This document shows, one piece after another, positions 33,259-43,882 of a stretch of DNA of 64,000 bases. The translations under genes were made by a program, and so were the position numbers. Numbering within the stretch: position 1 is the first letter of the stretch; every line of letters starts with the position of its first letter. The notes under the pieces are model-generated. The model ran no database searches and was not told the origin of the DNA. It was given only the letters and a program-made list of their open reading frames with translations. This DNA is from Aquilaria yunnanensis (Eukaryota > Streptophyta > Magnoliopsida > Malvales > Thymelaeaceae), in assembly GCA_039654915.1 (NCBI GenBank), contig CM077597.1, forward strand, positions 37,298,001-37,362,000, in the 5' to 3' direction.

Positions 33259-36200
33259 GAGAGGAAAAAGAAAGTCCGGGAAATCTCGATGATGGAATTC
33301 AAAAATCCATTGAACAAGCTTGTTTGGAAAGATGGGTCTACCATGAAGTTCCCTTATGACGACCCACTCCTAATCATGGCAGGGATAGGGAATTGGGATA
33401 TCAAAAGAGTGCTCATCGATGATGGCTCCAATGCCGATGTTCTGTTCTCCTACTTGTTGCCAAACTTGGGCATCTCCAAGGGCAATCTCAAACTCGTTAC
33501 CTCCGCTACCTTCAGCGTAGGTCCTTCAGAAGTCCATGTGCTCGAGTGGATTGAATTGCCATTAATGATAAGGGGAACTTTGCTTTAGAACAAGAAAGAG
33601 CTCTTTGGCTCCACAATGACAACGTTCATCGTCATAAATGTCCCTTCTTCATATAACACTATCCTTGGAAGGAAAACAGAAGGAAATCTTCACATTTGCC
33701 CATATGTGAAGTACCTAATGGTCACGTTCGGCGTAAAGGAAGGAGATGCGAAAATATTCATTGATCAGGCCAAAGTAAGGAAAGACTTCGTGAAAGCAAG
33801 ACAAAGCCCAATAAAAGTTCACGCACGGACTTCGGGAGAAAAGAGCATGGTCATTTAAGAGGTAATAGGAAGAGAAAAAAGTGACTCTGAGAAAATAAAA
33901 ACAGAGGATGTAGAGCTTGTCCCGGGCCGAAGTACCTGAGTGGGGAAAAAACTGGCCAAAGGTGACAAAGAAAAGCTTGTATCCCTTTTATTAATGAACA
34001 AATATCTATTTGCTTACCCTCCGAGTGACATGCCTGGGGTGGACCTGGGTATAATCCAACATTGTCTTAAAGGGTGTCTAAAGGTGAAGCCTATTCGGCA
34101 GAAAAAATGTAGTTTTTTGACGTGTAAGAACAACTTCATTAAAACCGAAGTCCAATGGCTAATGAAGGCGGGAATAATAAGGGAGGTCAAGTACCCCGTA
34201 TGGCTAAGCAATGTAGTTGTTTCGATAAATGAGGGGAGTGATAAACTCTGAATGTGTATCGACTTTCGAAACATAAACAACGCCTGCTCGAAGGACTCCT
34301 ACCCTCTGCCACCAATAGACCAATTGGTAGACTCCACTGCCGAATACGGTCTACTTAGCTTCCTCAATGCCTTTAGTGGATATCACCAAATTTTGATGAA
34401 TCCCGAAGATGAGGAAAAAATCACCTTCATAACCGAAGTTTGTAGCTACTTCTACGTGAAAATGCCCTTCGGCCTTAAAAATGCGAGAGCAACATACTAA
34501 AGATTGATGAACAAGGTATTCAGCTCCCAAATTGGGAGAAATATGAAATTTATGTCGACGATATGATAGTCAAGAGCAAACAGCCTGGTAGTCATATTGT
34601 AGACTTGGAAGAAACATTCTGCCAACTTCAGAAATTTGGGATCTGTCTTAACCTCGAGAAATGTGTGTTCAGGGTAATGGCTGGCAAATTCCTCGGGTTT
34701 TTGGTATCTGAAAGAGGTATCGATGCCAACTCAGAAAAGTTTAAGCCCCTGCCCGAACTCCCACAACAACCAAGGATGTGCAAAGGCTTACTAGGAGAAT
34801 CACAACCCTTAGCAGATTCATCTCTAGATATAGGGATCGGTGCCGACCATTCTTTAAAGTGCTTACCAAAGTAGCAAAAAATGAAGGTAACTTTGGTCTC
34901 GAGGAACACCTTTGGAACAAAGATTGCTGGAAGGCTTGGGAGAACCACAAATCTACCTAACTCGTCTGCCGACACTTCAGCAGCCGCGGGAAGGAGAACC
35001 TCTCATCCTCTACCTCGCCATTACTAAAAAGGCAGTAAGTTTGGTGCTTGTAAAGGAAGAAGGAGGAAAGCAATGGCCAATATACTGTGTGAGTAAGTCC
35101 CTGCATGGTGCCGAAGTTAGGTACCCTCTTCAATAGAAGGCCATCTATGCTTTAGCCCTGGCAAGTAGAAGGCTCCGACCTTACTTCCAAAGACACCCTA
35201 TCATTGTTCAAAGTAACCCACCTCTTCAAGTTGTCATGAAGAAGGTAGAGCATTTGGGAAGATTATCAAAGTGGTGCATCAAACTTGGTGAATATGACAT
35301 CACCTATGAGCCAAGAAAGGCGATAAAAGCTCAAGCACTGGTAGACTTTATCGCCGAGGTACCTAAAACCAAAGGTAGTCCAGAAGTCCTCGAAAATAAC
35401 AAGCCTGAATGGACATTATTCGCTGATGGTGCCTTAGGATCTGAACACCAGGGAGCTAGACTAATCCTCTACGGACCCGAAGGTATGGAAGTTATGAAGG
35501 CCATCAAATTCGGATTCAATGTCACCAACAATGTCACCAAATATGAAGCCCTTAAAGCAGGGTTACAGCTGTCAAAAGGAGTAGGTGTGAGGAATTTGAA
35601 GGCCCACAGCAATTCTCAACTAGTGGTCTGACAAATGGCAAAGGACTACAGTGCGAAGGACCCAAACTTGGCAAAGTACCATGATCTGGTGAAAAAGCTC
35701 ATCTAGGAGTTCAACACGGTACATATAGAAAACATACCGTAGCGAGATAATATGGAAGCAGATATTTCGGCCAAATCAAAAGAGTCCATCGAAGTACTGT
35801 ATCAGCCAAGCATAGCAATGATGTGCATAACAACCTTGGGTATAGGGAGGAAAGATCCTAGCAAGAAGTACCTCACAACTTTGAAACTTCCCGAAGATCC
35901 TCTTGAAGCTGCGAAAGTGCGAAAGCACTCAGGAAGATACTTCCTGATTGGAGAAGAGTTGTACCGACGAGGGTATGCAAGTTTGTTACAGAGGTGTGTC
36001 AAAGAAGAAGATGTGGATACAGTCCTCAAAGAAGTCCATGAGAGGGCATGTGGTTCTCACATAGGAACTGATGCCCTTGCTGGGGTACTACTCCGCTAAG
36101 GATATTTCTAGCCTACCTTGAGGAAGGGTGCGAGGTAGTTTTTCCAGAAATGTGACAAATGCTAGAGACACGCTCCCATCCAAAGACTACCATCAGAAGT

Positions 36201-36760
36201 AATAACTTTAGCAAACTATCCTTGCCCCTTCGTGGTCTAGGGCATTGACCTCATTGGGCCTCTCCCAACAGCTCTAGGAGGAGTGAACTTCTACGTAGTC
36301 ATAGTAGACTATTTTACCAAATGGATCAAGGCAGAGCCTTTAGCAGCAATATCAGTGACAGACATACAAAGATTTTTCTGGAAGAATGTCATATGCAGAT
36401 TCAACGTACTGAGGGTGATAGTAGCTGAAAATGGTTCCTAGTTCATTGATAGAGGCTTCTAGGAATTCATAGCCAACCTCGGGATAAAATTGCACTTCAC
36501 CCCGATATCCCATCCTCAGACAAGTTAAAGTGTCCAACAAAACAATAAAAGATGGTCTTAAAAAGCGGTTAAAGGAAGCAAAGGGAAAATTGCCAGGAGA
36601 ACTTCCGAGTGTGCTGTGGAGCTATTGAACAACTCCTAGAAGGGCCATGGATGAGACACCGTTCTCACTCATCTTCGGCATGGAGGCCATTATCCTTATC
36701 GAGGTTGTACAGGCATCAGTGAGGATACAAGTGTTCAACGAAGAAGGGAACAACCTCGTT
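33259..36760 (+). pseudogene. Pol of the inner Tat element: protease, RT, RNase H, second RNase H, integrase
   Basis: Protease at 33400-33700 (VLIDDGSNADVLFSYL, then NTILGRK). RT at 33990-34720 (VQWLMKAGIIREVKYPVWL, CIDFRNINNACSKDSYPLPP, LLSFLNAFSGYHQI, MPFGLKNA, YVDDMIVKS at about 34552, FLGFLVSERGIDAN). RNase H at 35000-35230 (LYLAITKKAVSLVLVKEEG, WPIYCVSKSLHGAEVRYP). A second RNase H at 35400-35640 (WTLFADGALG, TKYEALKAGLQLS) and integrase to about 36760 (RRGYASLLQRCV, HERACGSHIG, GIDLIGPLPTALGG, YFTKWIKAEPL). Most of it is in one frame; 34503-34880 is shifted. Stops at 33589, 34249, 34498, 35137, 35632 and later; several fit C-to-T or G-to-A changes. No ribosomal start was looked for, since pol is made as part of a polyprotein. 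Confidence 0.92.
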
Positions 36761-37179
36761 TGAGAACCAGGTTGGATCTGATTGACGAGCATAGAGAGAT
36801 GGTTGAGCTCAGAAGAAAAGCTTTTCAGTAGAGAGTAGCTGTTTCTTCAAACTTGCATGTCAAGCGTAGAGGAATCAAGAAAGGGCTCCTTGTTCTCTGA
36901 AAGGCTGAATTCGAAGCTTGAAGACCATCTCATGGAGTACTTTGGGCAAAATGGGATGGACCTTATTTGGTGCTCGAGGAAGTTCGGCCAGGAGTCTATA
37001 AGCTCAGTAACACCAAAGGTGGAGAATTGAAAAATACATGGCATTCATATTCTTTGAAAAAATTCTATACTTAGAAAAAATTTCCAAGAGCAAAATTGCG
37101 CAAAAGACACCAAAGGTGGCAAACCGAATGTGTGGTTGCTTCCGAAGGTGCATAAGTAATATTGTACAATATTTGACTG
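36761..37179 (+). other. End of integrase and start of the 3' untranslated region, inner Tat
   Basis: Decayed integrase C-terminal sequence up to about 37030 (a stretch on the plus strand matching DGPYLVLEEVRPGVYKL-like text around 36950-37030), then non-coding DNA. Confidence 0.55.
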
Positions 37180-37520
37180 AAGGTTATCGACCAAACATGG
37201 TTGATGCCGAGGGAGTAAAACCTAATATGGTTGTTTCCAAAGGTGGATAAGTAGCATTTTACCAAAGGTTATCAATCGAATATGGTTGGTACCGAAGGAA
37301 GCAAACTGAATATGGTTATTTCTGAAAGTGCATGAGTGAAATTGTTCAATTTTTGCCGAAGGTGATCTACCGAACAGGGTTGGTCCCAAAGGTACTTAAC
37401 TATTTTTCAAAAAAATGAAGTTTGAGCGAAGGTGGTCGACCAAACATGGTTGGTCCCAAAGGTGCTTAACTATTTTTGAAGGACAAGTCTTCCAAAGAAG
37501 GTTGACCAAAAATGGTTGTA
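37180..37520 (+). repeat. Diverged tandem repeats in the Tat 3' untranslated region
   Basis: A unit of the form gaaggt(t/g)atc(g/t)accaaacatggttgg(t)(n)ccgaagg recurs at about 37181, 37263, 37359, 37430 and (shortened) 37497, with spacings of about 70-95 bases. A further weak copy may lie near 37107. The copies differ at many places, so the array is old. Confidence 0.7.
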
Positions 37521-38438
37521 AAACCTTTAAAAAGACTAAGGTTGTAAACCCTTAAAAGATGATAGGACTCATTGTCGAAGATGGTTAAATGCCTAAGGGC
37601 AAAGATAATGTCTGAAGTCATACTAATCAGGGACTTAGCCAAAATTTCAAGGCAAGATAGAATTTCATTTCATTGCAAAAGTACAAAGTACAAAGTACAA
37701 AAAAAAAAGGGAAGAAAAATGAAGTCTATTGGTTGTCCTAACGATCTTCGGGCTCCTCAGTATCTTCGGCAGAGTCACCTTCGGCATCATCTTCATTGGT
37801 GCCAGCTTCAGTGGCCGAAGGAGGAAGAATAGGTAGATTGAGATATTCTACTCTTGACCATTCCGAAGTTGGTCCTTCAAGAATGTTGAGTGCCCAAAGG
37901 AAGGAGAGGTCCAAGTCTGGATACTTGGAAAGGACCTAGTGATGGGCAAGGTAGAACACATCTTGGTAGGAGGGCTTAGTCACCTCATCTAACTTTGCCT
38001 TCTCAGCTTTTAGGTCCTCCAGCTCCTTTTTTAGCACCTCCACCTCCTTCTCAAGCTTCTTTTTCTTCTTTTTCTTCTCCTTCTTTAGTCGATTGATCTC
38101 AATTATGAATTTAGCATTGAGCCCCAACGCCTTCATGAGATCGGCAACGGCTCCCTCCTTCTTCTTCTAGAAGGCTTCATTGGCCAAAGTCAGAGCCACT
38201 ACTCTCAAGCCAAGGTCTGACACTTTGGAAGAAAAGTCTTCCAACAGCTTGTTTTGGCTCTTCAGCACCTCTTCCCAAAGGCTAGCCAGGTCTTCATTCG
38301 TAATTTTATTAAGCTCGCCATACTTGATGACTGAGCTAACAAAAAGTTCTTTGGCTTTGGCCAAGCTTTCCTCTAACTGACTTCTGAGCAAAGATTGCTT
38401 AGCTACCCAAGCCCGAAATATCCATTATATGCCAACAG

Positions 38439-38525
38439 CTACAAAAGGGGAGGATTTTGGATAATGGTCGTCAAAAGGCAACAAAAGCTCAGAATTCTTC
38501 TAAGTCCTAAAGGGTTAAGGTTTAC
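38439..38525 (-). other. Possible second intron (87 bp) in the Tat antisense gene
   Basis: Minus strand donor CCTAG|GTAAACC (38525) and acceptor CTTTTGTAG|CTGTTGG (38439). It sits between a coding piece ending SEHTA and one starting before RAWVAKQSLLRSQLEESL. The bases just before the donor give a stop, so this is less certain than the first intron. Confidence 0.4.
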
Positions 38526-39299
38526 CTAGGCTGTGTGTTCACTGATCCTCTTGGCCAGGACTTCCTCATTGGGGCACTCTTCCTTCGGGGATTGAAAGGT
38601 GGCATTAGTTATAATGCCCCTCGCCATCTGAGGGGCCATCTTCTAGCTATCCTCAAAGAACAAGTCCATGTCCTCCGTAAAAGTTCAGAAAGGCTCCCTC
38701 GGAACTATGTCCCTCGGGATTTTTGAGTCCCGAATGGCCCTCTTTCGAGCATGGTCCTCCACCCACGGAGCCTGTGCTCCTTCGTCTGCAAAGTCACGCC
38801 GAAGTTCTATTAAAAAATTATCCTTTAGCCATTCATCTACAAGGTCTAAAATACCAAAAATTCCCAAACTCATAGGTGAATAGCTAAGGGACAAACCGGG
38901 GGGAGTTCTACTTCATCTTCCTTGGAGTCACTAACATCTAAGACCTCAAGGGAAACACCATTGCCCATTTTCTTCCAGTGTTCCTCCAGCTATTCAACCG
39001 AAAGCCCCCAATCGAATTCCCTAACATCTCGACAACTACATTGGGACTGAGAGGGGTTGAACGGATGGCCAGTTCCGAAGATGGGTCGGCAAGAACGGGA
39101 GTTGGGCCAAGCACCTCAACTTCCCCTTCAGGCAGGGATGGAAGGGAGTCCTCCTTGGCCTTCTCCGACTTCGAAGCAGAAGATGGTCTAGCCGGTGCCT
39201 TCTTCCTCTTCAGCGCATTCTTCTTTTGCTACTCCCCTTTCTTAGCCTGGTCGAGGAAGAAGATACTTTTGTAGAAAGCAGCAGATTTATCTCCCATCT

Positions 39300-39366
39300 C
39301 TACAAAAAAGGGAACATTAGTGTAAGTATGGAAAGGCATAAGTAACAAAATTATAAATGGGCTTAC
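39300..39366 (-). other. Predicted 67-bp intron in the Tat antisense gene
   Basis: On the minus strand the donor is GAGA|GTAAGC (39366 downward) and the acceptor TTTTTTGTAG|AGATGGG (ending 39300). A T-rich tract precedes the AG. Removing it joins LTYSTLKE to KMGDKSAAFYKS without changing frame, whereas reading through meets stops. Confidence 0.7.
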
Positions 39367-40465
39367 TCTCTTTCAGTGTTGAATACGTAAGTTCTCCCTG
39401 AAGCAACTTCACCTACCATGCATTCTTCCCACCAACCAAGGCCTTCAGCATACCTTCATCAATAACATGTTCCTTAACTACCCCAAGCTCCCAAAGGACC
39501 TCTTCGGTCATGAAACTCCATTTGATAGGGAAGGGGTATAGAGAACGCGGAGGGACCTCGGGATCCCAATCCACGATAGACCAAATATGGCTGTCAAACT
39601 CTTCAAACTGGGACTCTAGCTCTAAGGTTAAGAGCTTACTCGAGTCTACTACATCGATATCAAGAGTCCCCAAAGTCCATTTGGTCAGCATGTTCTTCCA
39701 CTGCTCATCCACCTTTAGAAAAAAGAACTTTTTCTACCACCCTCACCAACTATCCTTTATTCCGAATGTGAACATATATTTCGTGCTCCCAAATCCCCAA
39801 GGGAGCAAGAAATAAAACCCACCCTTTGGAACGGGATGGAGTTTGTAGTATTTCATGAAAAAGATAAAGTGGGGCTCTATGTTGAAGACACCACACATAG
39901 AAAGAAAAGTGTTAGAGTAAGAGTAGGAGTTCGGGGGAAGTTGGTTGATGACTATGCCATGAAATTGGCAAAAGTCACAAACCGTCTTTGGAGAAGAATA
40001 CAGAAGTCCGACTTTTAGCTGAGCCCTAAAGACGGTAACCTCGTTTGAATGAAGAGCATAGCTAGGCATACCAGGACTAGGTAGCCCGGTGATGACATAG
40101 GAAAGGAGAAAACATTTAGCAGACCACTTCTTCACTTTCTCCAAAATGGCACAACTCAGATGAGAGTTGACTGGGAGCCAACTCTCAGGAATGGGATGAG
40201 CTTCTATATGGTAAGAAGACATGTTCAGGAATAGAGGAATCTGACCTTGGAAAGGCGAAGGGAAAGGAATTAAAACAAAAAAATGAACTTCAAAGGGTAA
40301 CCCACCTAGTTCATCATGAAGACAGGGACTTAGGAAATCACCACAACTCACCAAAAATCGCTCCGTCACTAACACCACTGGCAAAGAAAGATGAAAGAGG
40401 AAAAGAAATCAAAGAGTAAAAGGAATGGAAATAGAGAAATGTGGAAAACTCTAAAGGAGGAAGGG

Positions 40466-40475
40466 TTTATATAGA
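40466..40475 (-). promoter_or_regulatory. TATA box of the Tat antisense gene
   Basis: Minus-strand tctatataaa lies about 80-90 bases upstream of the ATG at 40384, in a pyrimidine-rich stretch (ctttgatttcttttcctctttc) like plant core promoters and 5' untranslated regions. Confidence 0.6.
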
Positions 40476-40708
40476 CCAAAGGAGGTAGGAGAAGCGTCGC
40501 CATAATGACCTTTTGCAGGTGAAGGAATGTAACCAATGTAACGGACGTGACCATTCGCCAGTCACCTAGTGACATGTATCACCCAACATGAGAAACAAGG
40601 GCACACCTTTTGACATTAGTAGACCTATGTAAGCCTAGCCCAAAGTGACGCGACTACCTGGTTAGAAGACATGATGATTCATTAGTAAGCAACAAAAGAC
40701 AAAAAACT

Positions 40709-40719
40709 CAGGGGGGGAA
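40709..40719 (+). promoter_or_regulatory. Polypurine tract of the inner Tat element
   Basis: cagggggggaa directly before the 3' LTR. It is the only G-run of this kind between the antisense gene and the LTR. Confidence 0.75.
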
Positions 40720-41666
40720 TATTTTCCCCACCCAAAGATACAATTTCAAGAACATCAAAAGCTCGGCCAAAAAGGGAGGAGTCCCACCTAATGCCGAAGA
40801 CACTACCTCGGCCAAGAGAGGCATCTTGAACCAAAGAAGTGCCCACTCCGAAGAAGGTAACCTTGGTCAGAAGTTAGCTATGCTAACGGGGATGACTATC
40901 ACCTTCAGTAAAGATCTTCATGCCACGCTCTCAAAGGCTTAACACCGAAGATACTACTTCGGCTTCCCGAGAGGGGCATAAGATCTGTTGATCAGCTATC
41001 TGAAAACCACCTTTGGTATTAGCTTAGCCCCGAACTTGGGGCACCCTCAACATCACCCTTGGAAAGGTAACATGACCAACTTTGGGAAAAGGTGTCTTTC
41101 ACCACCCTTGGATTTATGAACCTACTGACCTCAGAAAAGTAGATCCACCACCCTCGATAGAGGAAAACATCTTTCGAGGGTTACCCACTCTGTCAAAAGG
41201 CCTTCCCCAATAGCCCTCAGAGAAAGTCTTTACCCGAAGGGGTCTTACGTAGATATGAAAAATGGTTAAGGAGCCTCTGATAGAGAGACCTCGCACACGC
41301 CCCTGCGCTCTGGCCAAAATTGCTTACAGCCTACTAGAGACGCCTACCTCTAAAGGTACAGATCAGGCCTGACCAAACACGTGTCATGATCTGAACAAGC
41401 TGTGTCGAACGGCCTCTTCCCTCCACCCTCCTATAAATACCTGGGAGGGACCTTGTTAAGAACAGGAGACTTTTTCTTTATTCTCCACTCTTTGCTCTCT
41501 ACTATTACTCACACAAATACTGACTTGGGCGTTAGAGGCTCCTCCCCCAGAAACACATTCTGAGTAGTCTTTAACCCCTGTTCTTCAAAATCTTGCAGAC
41601 ACCTCCACACCAGAAGTCTCTCCTTCAGGCCAGCATGTTATACAATGAGGTTGCCAACGAGCATCA
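40720..41666 (+). repeat. 3' LTR of the inner Tat element
   Basis: About 947 bp, from tattttccccac (probably TG mutated to TA) to gagcatca. The part from 40985 matches the 5' LTR; the first 265 bases are missing or changed there. The TATA box ctataaatacc is intact at 41431-41440, and the cacgtgtcatgatctgaa block just upstream (41378-41396) is shared by all three Tat LTRs here. Confidence 0.8.
41432..41439 (+). promoter_or_regulatory. TATA box in the Tat 3' LTR
   Basis: tataaata, with the same box at 141-148 and a damaged form at about 31308. It lies about 710 bases into the LTR. Confidence 0.6.
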
Positions 41667-41671
41667 AGTAC

Positions 41672-42155
41672 CACATATAGGCTATATCAATAGCGAAACT
41701 AGTGCCCACTGTGTCAGGTTTAGGTACCCTTATACATTGCTTCATATTGTCTTAATGATGGAGAGTGGTTGACAACTTGGGCCCTCAAACATTGTTCTTG
41801 CCAAGCTTCATCGAGTACCAATTATATTTTGTTAGCTTCCTCAAGCACCTTGGGTAGCACTTTATGAATCACCTATTGAATAATCATTTATAATTGTTCA
41901 AATAGGGCCAGTTGGAGTGCCTAAAGCTAACCGTCATATCATGGTGCATGGCCTTTTCCATTTGTACCCTCTCTCTGGAGAGCCGAGGGCTTCTTTTTGG
42001 CCCTAGGGATGGTCTCATTTCCTGAGGGTGCTATGATGCTATAGTATGATTCTTTTTATCCTTATGGTGGCTTTTATACTTGTTTCCATGCAAATCTTGT
42101 GCATCCATGCAAGATCTCTAAGTGTTCACCATGGTATTTCCCATAGACGGTGATA
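41672..42155 (-). pseudogene. Gag N-terminus and leader of the outer Tat element
   Basis: This is the other half of the gag split by the inner Tat. On the minus strand a stretch near 42000-41940 reads EMRPSLGPKRSPRLSRE, YKWKRPCTM, and near 41680 the sequence leads into the PFTDEI...MNVPTPDGF gag start at 30803. It contains many stops. At its far end lies a primer binding site (42136-42155), so the gag leader is short. Confidence 0.65.
42136..42155 (-). promoter_or_regulatory. Primer binding site of the outer Tat element
   Basis: Plus-strand ttcccatagacggtgataaa is the reverse complement of the usual Tat site (ttggcgccgtctgtgggaa form) with a few changes. It proves that the outer Tat runs on the minus strand and that its 5' LTR starts at about 42156. 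Confidence 0.75.
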
Positions 42156-42540
42156 AATTAATAGTTGATGTAGGTATTGAACCAAGCCTAGTTTTTAGTG
42201 GTGAATGCAGATACATTGCACAAAGATAACATAAGAGCCCTGGGATGTTTTCTCAGGGAAAACCTTTTGATGCTCAAGTCACTTTGTGTCAATTAGAGCA
42301 ATTGTTTTGGCCAAAATCTCGCACCTCGGGATTGTCGCATGAGGTGGTCTTATGTAGCTATGGTAAAATTTGAGAAAATCACATTTGGATGGAAATCTCT
42401 TAGTTAATCCCATAATTTTGGAGTCCCTTTCATTCTTTGATGGATCACCTCCTTTGCTTGCTAAGCCACTTGATTATGATCAATTTGTTGTAGGCCTAAC
42501 ACTAGGCCTACATCGTACCACATTGAAAAGATAATTTTTC
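42156..42540 (-). mobile_element. 5' LTR remnant of the outer Tat element
   Basis: It lies next to the primer binding site, so by position it is the end of the 5' LTR. I cannot match it to the Tat LTRs elsewhere in the window nor find its far end. The right boundary is approximate: text rich in cacg/cgtg motifs, of another element, begins at about 42550. Confidence 0.4.
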
Positions 42541-43882
42541 AAGGGAATTTGTAATTTAAGCTATAGCAGCTAAACACGGCTTGGTTCATCACCAGGTTTA
42601 TAAGCGTGTCACATAAACACAATTTTTTTGATCCCATATTTTTACCCATTTTTGTCTAAAGATGAAAATTCCAGAAGCTAAACATGCCTAGAAACATGAC
42701 GATGATCTGAAACATGTGAACAAGGTTTTGGTCACAATTGTGTCTAAGAACATGTAGCTAATCTATTTTTAAACATTTTGAACTCTAAACCTTGAACACA
42801 ATCCTTTGCACGACCTTGTTTAAGAGTGGGTTTTGCCATCACGATCAGTTAAATTCCCATGTTTTAACCTTGTTACTTTTATTTTATTAAAAATTTTGAG
42901 TTACCGGTGTCAGACATGATTCCTTTCTTGCCCCTATTTGAAAAGCGTGTTTACTAGACACAGTCATTTCCATGCCCGTGTTTAACACCATGTTTCAAAT
43001 CTATGATTTAAAATTTTTAAGGTTCATACCTCAAACACAGTCAGTGTCATGGTCATGTTATAAAGTGTACTTAAGAAGACTTAATTAACATAGGCTTAGA
43101 CTTGCTAGTGCTTAAGACCGTGTTTGACCTATATTTAAATACGGTCCCGATCTTTCTTCCGCACTTTGCACAAAATCCTTCCAAACTTTTTCCCCAAGCT
43201 CCCAAACTAAAACCGTAGGTTCCTTACATCCTAGTCAAGGTTTTCCACCATTAGAGGACCTTTTTTCTAAGCCAAATTTTTTATTTTCATCCCCACATCT
43301 TAACTTTTCTCTCCATTGGGATAACTCTCTCGCTTTAAGTTTATTGAGTTTTAAGGATGATTTGATTGATTTTTTTATAATGGGTAGGAGTTATTTGAGT
43401 TATGTAATTGATTTTTCCTCATTAATGTTAGTTCTAAGTTTATAACATGATTTGTGAAAGCTGGATAGTTTGGTCATTGTATTGGAAGTTGGAAAGTTAG
43501 ATTGCAATAATCCATGAAATTGATGAAGTTCCTGTTATGCATTGTTGATTTTATAAATGGTAGGAATTGAATTGAAGGTTGGATGATTGTTTAGTTCCTT
43601 GAAATTACTTACTATTGTTAATTGGATTGGAATTTGATTGATTTTAGGACTTGGTAGTCTTTCGATGTGGTAGTTAATAGGTTACTTGTGCAACAAGAAA
43701 GATCATGACTATGAATTAAATTGATTTGTTTCACTTGAATTATTATGCATTTAGCTTTTATTATTAACCCTGATCACCCTATTGTCTAAGTTGGATTGAA
43801 TTATGTAGGCTAATTTTTATTGGAAGCTCTAATTCTTATGATTATGGATTATTGAATTACATTTGAGAATTATTGTTGTGTA
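42541..43882 (+). mobile_element. 5' region of Athila-like element, copy 3
   Basis: A non-coding stretch with scattered acacgg/cgtgttta motifs (42560-43150), like those in the LTR of copy 2 at 52600-52800. AT-rich leader-like DNA follows. It ends in a splice-acceptor-like gttgtgtag at 43874-43882, directly before the ORF, so a leader intron is possible. LTR ends were not found. Confidence 0.45.

Larger units (their letters stand above)
37738..40384 (-). pseudogene. Antisense gene (aORF) of the inner Tat element, two likely introns
   Basis: It runs on the strand opposite to gag-pol, from the ATG at 40384 to a stop at 37738-37740. The N-terminal 213 residues hold conserved-looking text (LPFEVHFFVLIPFP, KTVCDFCQFHGIVINQLPPNSY, MCGVFNIEPHFIFFMKYYKL, YMFTFGIKDSW), then after two stops DEQWKNMLTKW and VPPRSLYPFPIKW. 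This resembles the 'putative gypsy type transposon' domain family known from Tat antisense ORFs. The middle is low-complexity and acidic or serine-rich. The C-terminal part is coiled coil (ELNKITNEDLASLWEEVLKS; a lysine/glutamate heptad stretch at 38136-37970), then DVFYLAHH, VLSKYPDLDLSFL and an acidic end. Splicing out 39300-39366 keeps the reading frame from 40384 through to 37936; a frameshift remains around 38900-38690. It has a TATA box of its own. Function unknown. Confidence 0.8.
30810..41666 (+). mobile_element. Complete Tat-type Ty3/Gypsy retrotransposon, TSD AGTAC
   Basis: AGTAC occurs at 30805-30809 and 41667-41671, inside the gag region of an opposite-strand Tat element. Order on the plus strand: 5' LTR, primer binding site, gag, protease-RT-RNase H-second RNase H-integrase, a tandem-repeat region, an antisense gene, polypurine tract, 3' LTR. 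The length, the dual RNase H and the antisense ORF next to the 3' LTR match Tat/Retand-type elements. Its genes carry many stops, so it is inactive. Confidence 0.92.
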
